Shown here piece by piece: positions 41,594-50,252 of a stretch of DNA of 64,000 nucleotides (the stretch's first letter is position 1; each line of letters begins with the position of its first letter). Both the position numbers and the translations under genes were made by a program. Under the pieces are notes generated by a model. The model was not told the DNA's origin, made no database searches, and was given only the letters and a program-made list of their open reading frames with translations. This DNA is from UBA6016 sp964568395 (lineage in GTDB: Bacteria > Campylobacterota > Campylobacteria > Campylobacterales > UBA6016): contig CAZMPN010000001.1 in assembly GCA_964568395.1 (NCBI GenBank), forward strand, positions 135,128 to 199,127. Reading direction: 5' to 3'.

Positions 41594-43214
41594 CGCTCTG
41601 CTTTTTTGCTTCTTTGGCAAAAGCGAGGATGATTTTGTTTGGATTTTGAAGGCGGCTTGTAAATTCTGGATGGAACTGTACCGCGACAAACCAAGGGTGG
41701 TCGCGTAGCTCAACCGCCTCTATTAGCCCCTTGGATTCGCCGCATACTATTAGCCCCGCTTCTTCTAGGGCTTTTCTGTATTTTCCGTTTGCTTCGTATC
41801 TGTGTCTATGTCTTTCGACTATTCTCTTTTCGCCGTCATACGCTTTTTGCAGTTTTGAGCCGTCAAGCGTATCGCACTCGTATTCGCCGAGCCTCATCGT
41901 GCCGCCCATAGGAGTTTGATGGGTTCTTATCTGCTTGTTGCCGCCCTGGTCCAAAAATGAGTCTATCAGATATATCAGCGGCTCTTTCGTTTCGGTGTCG
42001 AACTCTACCGAGTTAGCCTCTTTGATTCCGAGCACGTTTCTGGCAAATTCGATAACGCTGAGCTGCATGCCAAGACATATGCCAAGGAAAGGTATTTTGT
42101 TCTCTCTGGCGTATTTGATTGCCGCGATTTTGCCCTCTACGCCTCTCGAGCCGAATCCGCCAGGGATCAATATGCCGTCGCACCCTTTTAGTTCGCTTGT
42201 ATCGCCGCTCTCTAGAGCCTCTGCGTCTACCCATTTGAGTTTTATCTTCGTATCCAGCCATGCGCCGCAGTGTACGAACGTCTCCGTCAATGATTTGTAC
42301 GACTCTTTCAGGTCGAGATATTTGCCTACGAAAGCTACGCTTATTTCGTGTTTTGGCTCGACTATTCTTTTGGTCAGCTTCTTCCACTCTTTCATATCCG
42401 GCTCTAGCTCGCCAAGGTCAAGGTGTTTCGAAATAGCTTTTAGCACGCCCTCTTTTAGGAAGTTTAGAGGCACTTGGTAGATAGACTGGGAGTCCATCAC
42501 CTCGATTACGGAGTCTTGTTCTACGTCGCAGAACATCGCTATCTTCTTCTTGAGCTCTTTTGGAAGCGGTTGCTCAGTCCTGCACATGAGCATTTGAGGG
42601 TTGATGCCTATTCTTCTTAGTTCTTGTACCGAGTGCTGAGTAGGTTTTGTTTTGAGCTCTCCGGCCGCCTTTACGTATATGATAGGGGTCACGTGTATGT
42701 TCATCACGTCGTTTTTAAGCTCGTGTTTTAGCTGTCTGACGGCCTCCATGAACGGCTGCCCTTCGATATCGCCTATCGTGCCGCCGACTTCAACTATTAA
42801 AACGTCTTTGTTTTTTGCTACTGCTTTTATTCTTTTTTTGATCTCGTCGACGATGTGCGGTACTACTTGGATCGTTTTGCCTAGATATTCGCCTTTTCTT
42901 TCGCGTTCAATTACCGTTTTGTAGATTTGACCGGCAGTAAAGTTGTTTTTCTTGGAGATGCTCTCGTCCAAAAATCTCTCATAGTGGCCGATATCAAGGT
43001 CGGTCTCGCCGCCGTCATACGTTACGAATACCTCGCCGTGTTCAAGCGGACTCATCGTGCCAGGATCCACGTTTAGATACGGATCCATTTTGAGGATTGT
43101 TACGTTCAGCCCGCATTGCTTTAGGAGCGTACCCACGCTTGCGGAAGTGATTCCCTTGCCCAGAGAGGACAAAACGCCGCCGGTTACGAATATAAATTTG
43201 GTATTCTTAGTCAT
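41577..43214 (-). CDS. pyrG: CTP synthase
   Basis: 545 residues. It aminates UTP to CTP using glutamine. The N-terminal synthase domain begins FVTGGVLSSLGKGIT, with the switch region KMDPYLNVDPGTMSP. The C-terminal glutaminase has the nucleophile Cys in FLGICLGMQ and the His-Glu pair in VQFHPEF. No ribosome site of strong form precedes ATG 43214. The minus-strand operon pyrG-DUF1566-recJ follows. It is divergent from rpsU, with a TAAAAT about 32 nt upstream of the ATG. Confidence 0.98.
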   Translation of the reverse strand: MTKNTKFIFVTGGVLSSLGKGITSASVGTLLKQCGLNVTILKMDPYLNVDPGTMSPLEHGEVFVTYDGGETDLDIGHYERFLDESISKKNNFTAGQIYKTVIERERKGEYLGKTIQVVPHIVDEIKKRIKAVAKNKDVLIVEVGGTIGDIEGQPFMEAVRQLKHELKNDVMNIHVTPIIYVKAAGELKTKPTQHSVQELRRIGINPQMLMCRTEQPLPKELKKKIAMFCDVEQDSVIEVMDSQSIYQVPLNFLKEGVLKAISKHLDLGELEPDMKEWKKLTKRIVEPKHEISVAFVGKYLDLKESYKSLTETFVHCGAWLDTKIKLKWVDAEALESGDTSELKGCDGILIPGGFGSRGVEGKIAAIKYARENKIPFLGICLGMQLSVIEFARNVLGIKEANSVEFDTETKEPLIYLIDSFLDQGGNKQIRTHQTPMGGTMRLGEYECDTLDGSKLQKAYDGEKRIVERHRHRYEANGKYRKALEEAGLIVCGESKGLIEAVELRDHPWFVAVQFHPEFTSRLQNPNKIILAFAKEAKKQSDAAKN

Positions 43215-43335
43215 TAGTCAAAAGTCCAGTAGTTTTAGCTGGAATTTTACAAAATATTGCTAAAATACTCGCTTTGTTGTCAGCAAGTTTATCCCGAAGC
43301 TTGCAAATATGGCCAGAGAGGATGGTGATTTTTTT

Positions 43336-43548
43336 ATGCCGGGAACAGTACTAAGAGAAAATGAAGGCTTCGACGAAGCGTACAGAAAATTCAAAAAACA
43401 GTGCGATAGAAACCTAATCGTTACTGAATCAAAAGCTAGAAGATTTTTTGAAACTAATGTTGAGAAAAAGAAAAAAGAGAAAATAGCTGCGAGAAAAAAG
43501 ATTCTAAAAAAACTCTATATGATGAGAAGATACGAATCAAGACTGTAA
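43336..43548 (+). CDS. rpsU: Small ribosomal subunit protein bS21
   Basis: 70 residues, a small basic ribosomal protein that helps initiate translation. The sequence is the standard bS21: FDEAYRKFKKQCDRN, then RRFFETNVEKKKKEK and a basic tail ending YMMRRYESRL. I start at ATG 43336 (MPGTVLREN), as in Campylobacter bS21. The open frame extends 27 nt upstream to another ATG. The only purine-rich motif (AGAGG) is about 15 nt before this ATG, an unusually long spacing. An extended -10 (TGC-TAAAAT) at 43261 drives it. A terminator follows the stop. Confidence 0.93.
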   Translation: MPGTVLRENEGFDEAYRKFKKQCDRNLIVTESKARRFFETNVEKKKKEKIAARKKILKKLYMMRRYESRL

Positions 43549-43553
43549 TAAAG

Positions 43554-43574
43554 AGCCCCCTTGCGGGGCTTTCT
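43554..43574. terminator. Bidirectional terminator after rpsU
   Basis: AGCCCC, loop CTTGC, GGGGCT followed by TTCT. It sits between the convergent rpsU and the b-type cytochrome gene, whose stop is at 43576. Confidence 0.75.
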
Positions 43575-43575
43575 C

Positions 43576-44187
43576 CTACTTTCCTCCGTTAAACATCTCG
43601 GATACGATTCCCTTATCGCTTGAGAGCTCCGCTTTTATAACCCCGGCTATATGCGCCACTATGAAAAATAGGAAAAACCAAAACGCCAGTTCGTGAAGCT
43701 CCTTTATCGGTTCGAGTATATCTTTCGAAAGTCCCAGTTTCTCCCTGAAATACATAACAAGACCGCTTACCGCCATATATATGGACGCGACGTAAAAGAG
43801 CGCGTGCGCGTATTTTGCCATTACAAACTCTTTTGCGCCTTTATCGCTGTTTCCTTTTAGCTCCTTTGCTTTGCAGGTCGGAAGCTTGTCGGTTTTTGTC
43901 ATAAAGCCGTATATTCTGTACGCCAAAAGCGCCGCAAACAAAAATCCTAGATAGTAGTGCCACTGCCACATATTGTCTCTGAATATTTTGGCTATCTCTT
44001 TTGCTTTATCGTCGGCCACCATAAGACCGATTTCCGATAGCTTGGACTGGATAATCGCCGCATTATCCTTGTAATTCAAAACCGTTTTTCTAAGTAGGTA
44101 AGTAAGCATAAGCCCAAATACCGTAATCGCGCTAAGCCAGTGCCAAACCCTCAGGTTTGCGCTTCGTTTGTCCGAAAAGTAACCCAT
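43576..44187 (-). CDS. Cytochrome b561-type membrane protein
   Basis: 203 residues with four membrane helices and an extra cytoplasmic loop (about 100-125, Lys-rich). Candidate haem ligands lie in VWHWLS (first helix), WQWHYYLG, KYAHALFY and VAHIAG. This matches the b-type cytochrome/b561 family that carries electrons between quinones and periplasmic partners, such as hydrogenases or formate dehydrogenases; no such partner lies in the window. AAGGAG precedes ATG 44187. Divergent from mnmG. Redox partner unknown. Confidence 0.85.
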   Translation of the reverse strand: MGYFSDKRSANLRVWHWLSAITVFGLMLTYLLRKTVLNYKDNAAIIQSKLSEIGLMVADDKAKEIAKIFRDNMWQWHYYLGFLFAALLAYRIYGFMTKTDKLPTCKAKELKGNSDKGAKEFVMAKYAHALFYVASIYMAVSGLVMYFREKLGLSKDILEPIKELHELAFWFFLFFIVAHIAGVIKAELSSDKGIVSEMFNGGK

Positions 44188-44267
44188 TGCCGCTCCTTTT
44201 TTGCGTATCTAAGGTAAAATTACATTTTAAGAAATATAGATTAATTTAATGTTAATGGACTAATAAA

Positions 44268-46136
44268 ATGACCCATAAATATGATTTGATAGTTGTAGGG
44301 GCCGGACATGCCGGTATAGAAGCGGCACTGGCAAGCGCCAAGATGGGGCTAAATACGCTTTTGCTTACTATATTGGTAGATAGGATCGGGGCTACAAGCT
44401 GTAATCCCGCCATAGGCGGTCTGGCAAAAGGACATCTGGTAAAAGAGGTAGACGCGCTAGGCGGCTTTATGGGCGAAGCGACCGATAGATGCGGAATACA
44501 ATATAGAATACTAAACGACGCCAAAGGCCCGGCTGTGCGCGGCTCCAGGGCGCAAATAGATATGGACGAGTACAACAACTTCGCCAAAACGGTCTGTCTA
44601 AATACCGAAAATCTGGAAGTAAAACAGGATTTGGTCGTCGACCTTATTGTAGAAAACGAAGAGGTTAAAGGCGTAATAACGGAGCTTGGCAATAGATACG
44701 GCGCAAAAGCCGTAGTACTTACTACCGGGACTTTTCTAAACGGCCTTATACATATAGGCGAGTTTCAAAAAGAGGCCGGAAGGTTTGGAGAGTTTGCCGC
44801 AAAAGGTTTGTCCGATAGGCTAAGAGAGTTGGGGCTAGAGGTAGGGCGTCTAAAGACCGGGACATGTCCTAGAATAGACGCGAAGAGTATAGATTTCTCG
44901 CGCCTAGAAATCCAAGGCGGCGACGAAAAGCCGATTCCATTCAGTTTCAAAACCGACAAAAAAAGCTTTGCGCCAAACCAGCTTCCTTGCTATATAGCGC
45001 ATACGAACGCTAATACGCACGAGATAATCAGAAGTAACTTCGATAGGGCTCCCCTTTTTTCCGGACAAATTCAAGGAGTCGGTCCCAGATATTGCCCAAG
45101 CGTAGAGGATAAGATATATAGGTTTGCAGATAAAGACAGGCATCATCTCTTTATCGAGCCGCAGACCAAAGAGGCGGACGAATACTATATCAACGGTATG
45201 TCCACAAGCCTTCCTATCGACGTGCAGGTGGATATGATAAGAAGCGTAGAGGGGCTTGAGAACGCCGTTATTACGAGGTATGGATATGCGATAGAGTACG
45301 ACTTCGTGCAGCCGACCGAGCTTCACCATACGCTTGAAACCAAAAAGATAAAAGGACTCTATCTGGCGGGGCAGATCAACGGCACGACCGGATATGAGGA
45401 GGCTGCCGCGCAAGGCCTGATGGCCGGCATAAACGCAGTGCTTAAAATAAAAGGCAAAGAGCCTTTTGTCGTTGGAAGAGAAGAGGGGTATATAGGCGTT
45501 CTTATCGATGACCTGGTAACCAAGGGAACGAATGAACCGTACCGTATGTTTACCTCCCGTGCGGAGTATAGACTGCTTCTGAGGGAAGATAACGCCGATA
45601 TGAGACTTAGCGGATATGGGCACGGATTTGGGCTTGTGTCTGACGATATGTATGCGAAGATGTTGCGCAAAAAAGAGAGCGTTGCCGCCCTGCTTGCCGA
45701 GCTTGAGGAGAAATATTTCACTTCAAGCAAAGAAAATCTGGCGCTGCTAGAGGAGATGGGCGAACAACAAGTCAGTGATAAGGTATTATATATTAATCTT
45801 ATAGGAAGAAATAGTTTTGATAAGGAGAAGCTGACAAAACTTCTGCCGGAAACTAGCGGGCTGGATGATGATATAAAAGATTTGATACTTACTGAGTGCA
45901 AATACTACCACTACATCAAAAAGCAGCAAAAACAGATCGAAAAGATGAAAAATTACATAAATGTAAAGATTCCTGACGATTTTGTATACGACGGGTTGCC
46001 GGGGCTAAGCTTCGAAATAGTCGAAAAACTCAAAAAAGCAAGACCCGCTACGCTCTTTGGCGCAAGCCAGGTCAGCGGTGTCACGCCCGCCGCTATAGAC
46101 GTAATCTTGATGTATGTCAAGCTGCTTAAAAAATAG
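44268..46136 (+). CDS. mnmG: tRNA uridine-5-carboxymethylaminomethyl synthesis enzyme MnmG (GidA)
   Basis: 622 residues. With MnmE it modifies U34 of tRNAs, using FAD and methylene-THF. The FAD-binding fold starts VGAGHAGIEAAL; other marks are NPAIGGLAKGH and GQINGTTGYEEAA. The C-terminal helical domain for MnmE binding is present. There is no clear ribosome site before ATG 44268. A TAAAAT lies about 50 nt upstream. It sits upstream of petABC, as in C. jejuni. Base composition drops in the gap after the stop, where the petABC promoter lies. Confidence 0.97.
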   Translation: MTHKYDLIVVGAGHAGIEAALASAKMGLNTLLLTILVDRIGATSCNPAIGGLAKGHLVKEVDALGGFMGEATDRCGIQYRILNDAKGPAVRGSRAQIDMDEYNNFAKTVCLNTENLEVKQDLVVDLIVENEEVKGVITELGNRYGAKAVVLTTGTFLNGLIHIGEFQKEAGRFGEFAAKGLSDRLRELGLEVGRLKTGTCPRIDAKSIDFSRLEIQGGDEKPIPFSFKTDKKSFAPNQLPCYIAHTNANTHEIIRSNFDRAPLFSGQIQGVGPRYCPSVEDKIYRFADKDRHHLFIEPQTKEADEYYINGMSTSLPIDVQVDMIRSVEGLENAVITRYGYAIEYDFVQPTELHHTLETKKIKGLYLAGQINGTTGYEEAAAQGLMAGINAVLKIKGKEPFVVGREEGYIGVLIDDLVTKGTNEPYRMFTSRAEYRLLLREDNADMRLSGYGHGFGLVSDDMYAKMLRKKESVAALLAELEEKYFTSSKENLALLEEMGEQQVSDKVLYINLIGRNSFDKEKLTKLLPETSGLDDDIKDLILTECKYYHYIKKQQKQIEKMKNYINVKIPDDFVYDGLPGLSFEIVEKLKKARPATLFGASQVSGVTPAAIDVILMYVKLLKK

Positions 46137-46180
46137 AATAAATTTAGATTGAATTTTTTTATAAATTTATAATTTTGAGA

Positions 46181-46186
46181 TATAAT
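46181..46186 (+). promoter_or_regulatory. -10 element of petABC
   Basis: TATAAT in a very AT-rich stretch (46141-46200), 66 nt before the petA ATG. The inverted repeat at 46200 lies just after the expected start site. Confidence 0.6.
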
Positions 46187-46199
46187 TTAACGCTTTACA

Positions 46200-46220
46200 A
46201 TTTGACATATATAGTCAAAT
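46200..46220 (+). promoter_or_regulatory. Inverted repeat in the petABC leader
   Basis: ATTTGAC and GTCAAAT, perfect 7-bp arms with a 7-nt spacer (ATATATA). It lies 14 nt after the -10, so it could be an operator or a 5' UTR hairpin. No known regulator can be named from sequence. Confidence 0.4.
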
Positions 46221-46252
46221 AGGCTATTTTTCTTTATTTCAAGGAGCAACTT

Positions 46253-46765
46253 ATGGCTGTTGATGAGTCAAAGAGGGATTTTATCCTCACCGCTCTAGGT
46301 AGCTTTGCCGGTATAGGCGGCGCTGCAGCGGTATACAGCATGGTAAAAACATGGGATCCGCTTCCTAGCGTTGTCGCCGCTGGTGTGACGAAGGTCGATG
46401 TATCTTCTATGCAGGCAGGCGAGATCAGAACGGTAGAGTTTAGAGGCAAACCGGTTTATATACTTAAAAAAACGCCTGATATGGCAGCTTGTAAAAACAA
46501 TTCCAGCGTAAAAGTAGGTAGCGACCAGTATACGGTTGTAATCGCCATCTGTACGCATCTTGGATGTATACCGGCGTACGAAGCCGAAAAAAAACAGTTC
46601 AAATGCGCTTGTCACGGCGGCGAGTTTGACGTTAACGGCGTAAACACTTTCGGGCCTCCTCCAAAACCTTTGGCCGTTCCTCCTTATAAAGTAGTTGGCA
46701 ACACTATTATGCTTGGCGAAGAGGGCGACGAATACAAAAAACTAGCTCCTGAGCTAAAAGCTTAA
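46253..46765 (+). CDS. petA: Ubiquinol/menaquinol-cytochrome c reductase Rieske iron-sulfur subunit
   Basis: 170 residues. N-terminal membrane anchor (about 12-32), then a Rieske 2Fe-2S domain with both cluster-binding loops, CTHLGC and CACHGGE. It receives one electron from quinol and passes it to the haem protein PetC. The export signal has a single Lys-Arg before the helix, not a classic twin Arg, as in related Campylobacterota. AAGGAG precedes ATG 46253. First gene of petABC. Confidence 0.96.
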   Translation: MAVDESKRDFILTALGSFAGIGGAAAVYSMVKTWDPLPSVVAAGVTKVDVSSMQAGEIRTVEFRGKPVYILKKTPDMAACKNNSSVKVGSDQYTVVIAICTHLGCIPAYEAEKKQFKCACHGGEFDVNGVNTFGPPPKPLAVPPYKVVGNTIMLGEEGDEYKKLAPELKA

Positions 46766-46781
46766 AAGAGAGGGAGATTAG

Positions 46782-47996
46782 ATGGCTATTGATAAAAATA
46801 AAAGCTGGATAGACGCTAGACTTAACACCAGCGCTCTAACCAAAGTCATGATGACTGAATATTGGATTCCAAAAAACATCAACTTCCTATGGAGCTTCGG
46901 TGTCGTACTTGCGACGCTATTCACGCTTCTGGTTGTTTCCGGTATGTTCCTTCTGATGTACTACAAGCCGGATACGGCGCTGGCTTTTGATAGCGTTAAC
47001 AGGACTATTATGCAAGAGGTCGCCTACGGATGGCTCTTTAGACATATCCATGCGGTTGCGGCTTCCGTCGTATTCCTTGTTATATACATACATATGTTTG
47101 TAGCTATATACTACGGTTCTTACAAAAACGGCAGAGAGATGATATGGATAAGCGGTATGCTTCTATTCGTCACGTTCTCGGCTGAAGGCTTCTCTGGCTA
47201 TATGCTTCCTTGGGGTCAAATGAGCTACTGGGCTGCGCAAGTTATTACGAACCTATTCGGCGGTATCCCGTTTATAGGTAAAGAGCTTGTTATCTGGATT
47301 AGAGGTAACTACGTAGTCGCAGACGCTACCTTGACTCGCTTCTTCGCGCTTCACGTGCTTATACTTCCTCTGATTATCATGGGGATTATCGGCCTTCATA
47401 TGTACTCTCTTAGAATTCCTCACGTTAACAACCAAGAGGGCGAAGAGATAGACTTTGAAAAAGAGGCTGCAAAATTCCAGGCAGGCGACAAAAAAGGTTC
47501 GAAAGTTATGCCTTTCTGGCCTACATTCCTTGCCGAAGACTTCTTCGTGTTGTCCGGCTTTATGGTGTTCTTCTTCTATCTGGTGTTCTTCCATTTCAAT
47601 TTTGCGATGGATCCGATCAACTTTATGCCGGCCGATAGTATGAAAACCCCGCCGCATATTTATCCGGAGTGGTACTTCCTATGGTCTTACGAAGTTCTTA
47701 GAGGCTTCTTCTTTAGCGCAAACCTTGGTCTTATAGCTTTCGGTATCGCAAACGGTATATTCTTTGCGCTTCCATGGCTCGATAGAGATCCAAGCGTAAA
47801 ACCTGCGCACAAAAGACCTCTGTTTAAAGTTTGGTTCTGGGCGCTTATCGTTGTTATGATAGGACTTACCGTCTATGGAAAACTTCCTCCTACCGGTATC
47901 AACGCATGGATAGGTTTCGTATTCTCTGTCTCCTTCCTGGCGCTTCTTTTGGTGGTTCTGCCGCTAATATCTAAAATAGAAAGAAAGAGAGGCTAG
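46782..47996 (+). CDS. petB: Cytochrome b subunit of the bc1 complex
   Basis: 404 residues. A full-length cytochrome b with about eight membrane helices, in contrast to the split b6/subunit IV form. The haem-ligand His pairs lie in helices two and four (FRHIHAVAAS; FALHVLILP). PEWYFLWSYE is the quinol-oxidation (Qo) motif, a variant of the usual PEWY. It oxidises quinol and returns electrons across the membrane. GAGGGAG precedes ATG 46782. Between petA and petC in one operon. Confidence 0.96.
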   Translation: MAIDKNKSWIDARLNTSALTKVMMTEYWIPKNINFLWSFGVVLATLFTLLVVSGMFLLMYYKPDTALAFDSVNRTIMQEVAYGWLFRHIHAVAASVVFLVIYIHMFVAIYYGSYKNGREMIWISGMLLFVTFSAEGFSGYMLPWGQMSYWAAQVITNLFGGIPFIGKELVIWIRGNYVVADATLTRFFALHVLILPLIIMGIIGLHMYSLRIPHVNNQEGEEIDFEKEAAKFQAGDKKGSKVMPFWPTFLAEDFFVLSGFMVFFFYLVFFHFNFAMDPINFMPADSMKTPPHIYPEWYFLWSYEVLRGFFFSANLGLIAFGIANGIFFALPWLDRDPSVKPAHKRPLFKVWFWALIVVMIGLTVYGKLPPTGINAWIGFVFSVSFLALLLVVLPLISKIERKRG

Positions 47997-47999
47997 GAA

Positions 48000-48836
48000 A
48001 TGAGAGAGTTAAAAATACTAGCTGTACTAATATTTTTTGTAGGGCTTACATATTGGGGCGTGGAGCCTTATGCGCACCATGTAATGCACCCCGAGGTTTC
48101 TCCTGCAGACTTTACGTTTAAAGATTTGCCAAAACAAAACACGAGCGGAGACGCCGCAAAAGGTAAAGAGATTGTGGCTGCGCAGTGTATCTCTTGCCAC
48201 TCAGTAAACAAAGAGGGCATCAAGCTTGCGATGAGCGACGCCGACGCTGCGAACACTTACGGTGTTGTCCCGCCGGATCTTTCAAATGTTGCGGCCATTT
48301 ATGACCACAACTTCCTGGCTAACTTCATCCAAAATCCGGAAGGCGCGGTAAAAGCTAAGCCGGGCAAATACGCTATGCCAAATCTAGGCATAAGCGCCGA
48401 AGACGCGGGACATATAGTTGCGTATCTATCCTCTATCGCAAACAAAAACCTGACTGCTAAACAGGTTACCGAAGAGGCTTGCGTTAGATGCCATAACATA
48501 AAATACGAAGGTATAAGCAGGGTAGCTACCGACGCTAGAATCAAAGAGTATATGGGTTCAGTTCCGCCTGATTTGTCGCAAGTCATCAAATCAAAAGGCG
48601 AGCATTATCTAGACGGCTTTATCAACGATCCGCAAAAACTTCTTCACGGTACAGGTATGCCGAGAGTCGGTCTGACAAAAGACGCTCAAGCTAAAGTTAT
48701 CGAGCACCTTGAAAAAGTCGGCGATCCTAAAAAAGGCGAGAGAAACTCACTTGCTTTCTGGATTTTGGGATATTTTGCCATCCTAACCGTACTAACGTAC
48801 CTATGGAAAGTTTCCAAATTTAAAGAAGTCCACTAA
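48000..48836 (+). CDS. petC: Dihaem cytochrome c subunit of the bc1 complex
   Basis: 278 residues. Two haem-attachment sites, CISCH (about residue 62) and CVRCH (about 165), each in a small cytochrome c domain, rather than the single-haem cytochrome c1 of mitochondria. N-terminal membrane helix about 5-22 and a C-terminal anchor about 255-272. It passes electrons to soluble cytochromes. The ATG at 48000 follows the petB stop by three bases with GGA upstream. This dihaem form is typical of Campylobacterota. Confidence 0.95.
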   Translation: MRELKILAVLIFFVGLTYWGVEPYAHHVMHPEVSPADFTFKDLPKQNTSGDAAKGKEIVAAQCISCHSVNKEGIKLAMSDADAANTYGVVPPDLSNVAAIYDHNFLANFIQNPEGAVKAKPGKYAMPNLGISAEDAGHIVAYLSSIANKNLTAKQVTEEACVRCHNIKYEGISRVATDARIKEYMGSVPPDLSQVIKSKGEHYLDGFINDPQKLLHGTGMPRVGLTKDAQAKVIEHLEKVGDPKKGERNSLAFWILGYFAILTVLTYLWKVSKFKEVH

Positions 48837-48848
48837 GAAGGCATATAA

Positions 48849-49259
48849 ATGATGAAAAAAGCGATATTGATAGCGGCGGCGGCAGTTATGCTGCCGGCCG
48901 CACTTCTTGCCGAAGACAAAGCGGCAATAATGAAAGATATGAAAGCCCAAGAAGAAGCCATGGCCTCAATCCAAAAAGGGTTGCTATATGGCTCTAAAGA
49001 GGGTGTGGCAGACGGTATAAAAGCGCTTAAAGCCGCAAACAAGATAGCTACGCTAAAAGACAATCTTGTAAACTATCTTCCAAAAGAGAAAAAAGCGTTG
49101 CACAAAACGGCGCTTAAAGAGGGTGAGCTTGTAAATAAGTATGCAGACGAAATGCAAAAAAAGCTTGAAAAAGGAAGCTATAGCGAAGCGTTTACAGCTT
49201 ACGGCAAGGTTCTAAACTCTTGCAATACGTGCCATCTTATTATCAGAAACTGGAAGTAA
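48849..49259 (+). CDS. Small cytochrome c with C-terminal haem site (cytochrome c'-like layout)
   Basis: 136 residues. A signal peptide (LIAAAAVMLPAALLA) precedes a four-helix-like region. A single CNTCH lies near the C-terminus, the order seen in class II cytochromes (c', c-556). The extra chain after the haem is only seven residues. It is co-transcribed after petC (AGAAGG site 7 nt before ATG 48849), followed by a strong terminator. It could be an electron acceptor of the bc1 complex or a gas-binding cytochrome; the sequence does not decide. Confidence 0.85.
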   Translation: MMKKAILIAAAAVMLPAALLAEDKAAIMKDMKAQEEAMASIQKGLLYGSKEGVADGIKALKAANKIATLKDNLVNYLPKEKKALHKTALKEGELVNKYADEMQKKLEKGSYSEAFTAYGKVLNSCNTCHLIIRNWK

Positions 49260-49275
49260 TTAACCGAAGGTTTTG

Positions 49276-49311
49276 CCGCACTCCATCTTCGGGGTGCGGA
49301 TATTTTTTATT
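49276..49311 (+). terminator. Terminator of the petABC operon
   Basis: CCGCACTCC and GGGGTGCGG form a 9-bp stem (one G-T pair) with a 6-nt loop, then a run of T. It overlaps the end of the convergent accA gene. Confidence 0.88.
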
Positions 49312-50248
49312 TTTCTTCTTTAAATCTACCCAAGCTCATTAGTTTAGAGTATCTTTGTTCAAATCTCTTATTGTTGTCTAGCTGTCGTAGTTTTGATACG
49401 GCGCCAAGGAAGTATTCCTTAATCGCTTCCGCCGCACCCTCTTTATCTCTGTGTGCGCCTATGATAGGCTCGTCTATAATGTCGTCTATCAGGTTTAGAG
49501 ATTTTAGGTCGTCCGGAGTTATTTTAAGCGCGCTTGTCGCAGTTTCTACCTTCGAGCCGTCGCTCCAAAGGATAGCCGCACACCCCTCCGGCGAAATAAC
49601 GCTGAATACGCTATATCTCATCATGGCAAGGCGATCCGCAACTCCAACCGCTAGCGCGCCGCCGCTTCCGCCTTCGCCGATGACGACCGATACGGTCACG
49701 GTTTCCAGTTGGCTAAGCTCTAGAAGGTTTCTCGCGATAGCCTCCGATTGGCCCCTCTCTTCGGCGCCAAGACCAGGATATGCCCCTGGAGTGTCTATTA
49801 GCATAAGTACCGGCAGATTGAACTTTTCGGCAAGCTTTGCGGCGCGGAGCGCTTTTCGATACCCTTCCGGATGCGGCATGCCGAAGTTTCTATGTATTTT
49901 GTTCTTTGTGCCTCTGCCCTTCTCTTCGCCGATTACTACGCATTTTACGTCGCCTATCTTGCCTATAAAACAAACAATCGAAGGGTCGTCCCTGAAGTGT
50001 CTATCGCCGTGTATTTCGTAGGCGTCCGTCATTATGAGCGAGATGTAGTCGAGGGCGTAAGGCCTGTCTTGGTGACGGGCCAGTTGTAGTTTTTGGTAGT
50101 CGCTAAGATTTTTATATGTCTTTACGACCTCTTTGTCGAGCTCTTTTTTGAGTATTTCGGCAGCGTGGAGATCTTTTTTTACGGTGCTTATTTCTATCTC
50201 TTCTTGGAGCTGCTGTATCTTTTTTTCAAAATCTAAATAAAAAGCCAA
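49307..50248 (-). CDS. accA: Acetyl-CoA carboxylase carboxyltransferase subunit alpha
   Basis: 313 residues, standard length. With AccD it moves CO2 from biotin carrier protein to acetyl-CoA, making malonyl-CoA for fatty acids. Marks: GDRHFRDD near residue 80, GMPHPEGYRKALR, IDTPGAYPG and GEGGSGGALA. Start TTG 50248, 4 bp after the fabF stop, so they are co-translated. It is the last gene of gpmI-fabG-acpP-fabF-accA, close to the petABC terminator. Confidence 0.97.
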   Translation of the reverse strand: MAFYLDFEKKIQQLQEEIEISTVKKDLHAAEILKKELDKEVVKTYKNLSDYQKLQLARHQDRPYALDYISLIMTDAYEIHGDRHFRDDPSIVCFIGKIGDVKCVVIGEEKGRGTKNKIHRNFGMPHPEGYRKALRAAKLAEKFNLPVLMLIDTPGAYPGLGAEERGQSEAIARNLLELSQLETVTVSVVIGEGGSGGALAVGVADRLAMMRYSVFSVISPEGCAAILWSDGSKVETATSALKITPDDLKSLNLIDDIIDEPIIGAHRDKEGAAEAIKEYFLGAVSKLRQLDNNKRFEQRYSKLMSLGRFKEEK

Positions 50249-50252
50249 ACTA

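Noticed and set aside
44188..44267. Short leader peptide upstream of mnmG
   Set aside because: Only AT-rich sequence with stops in all frames and no ribosome site.
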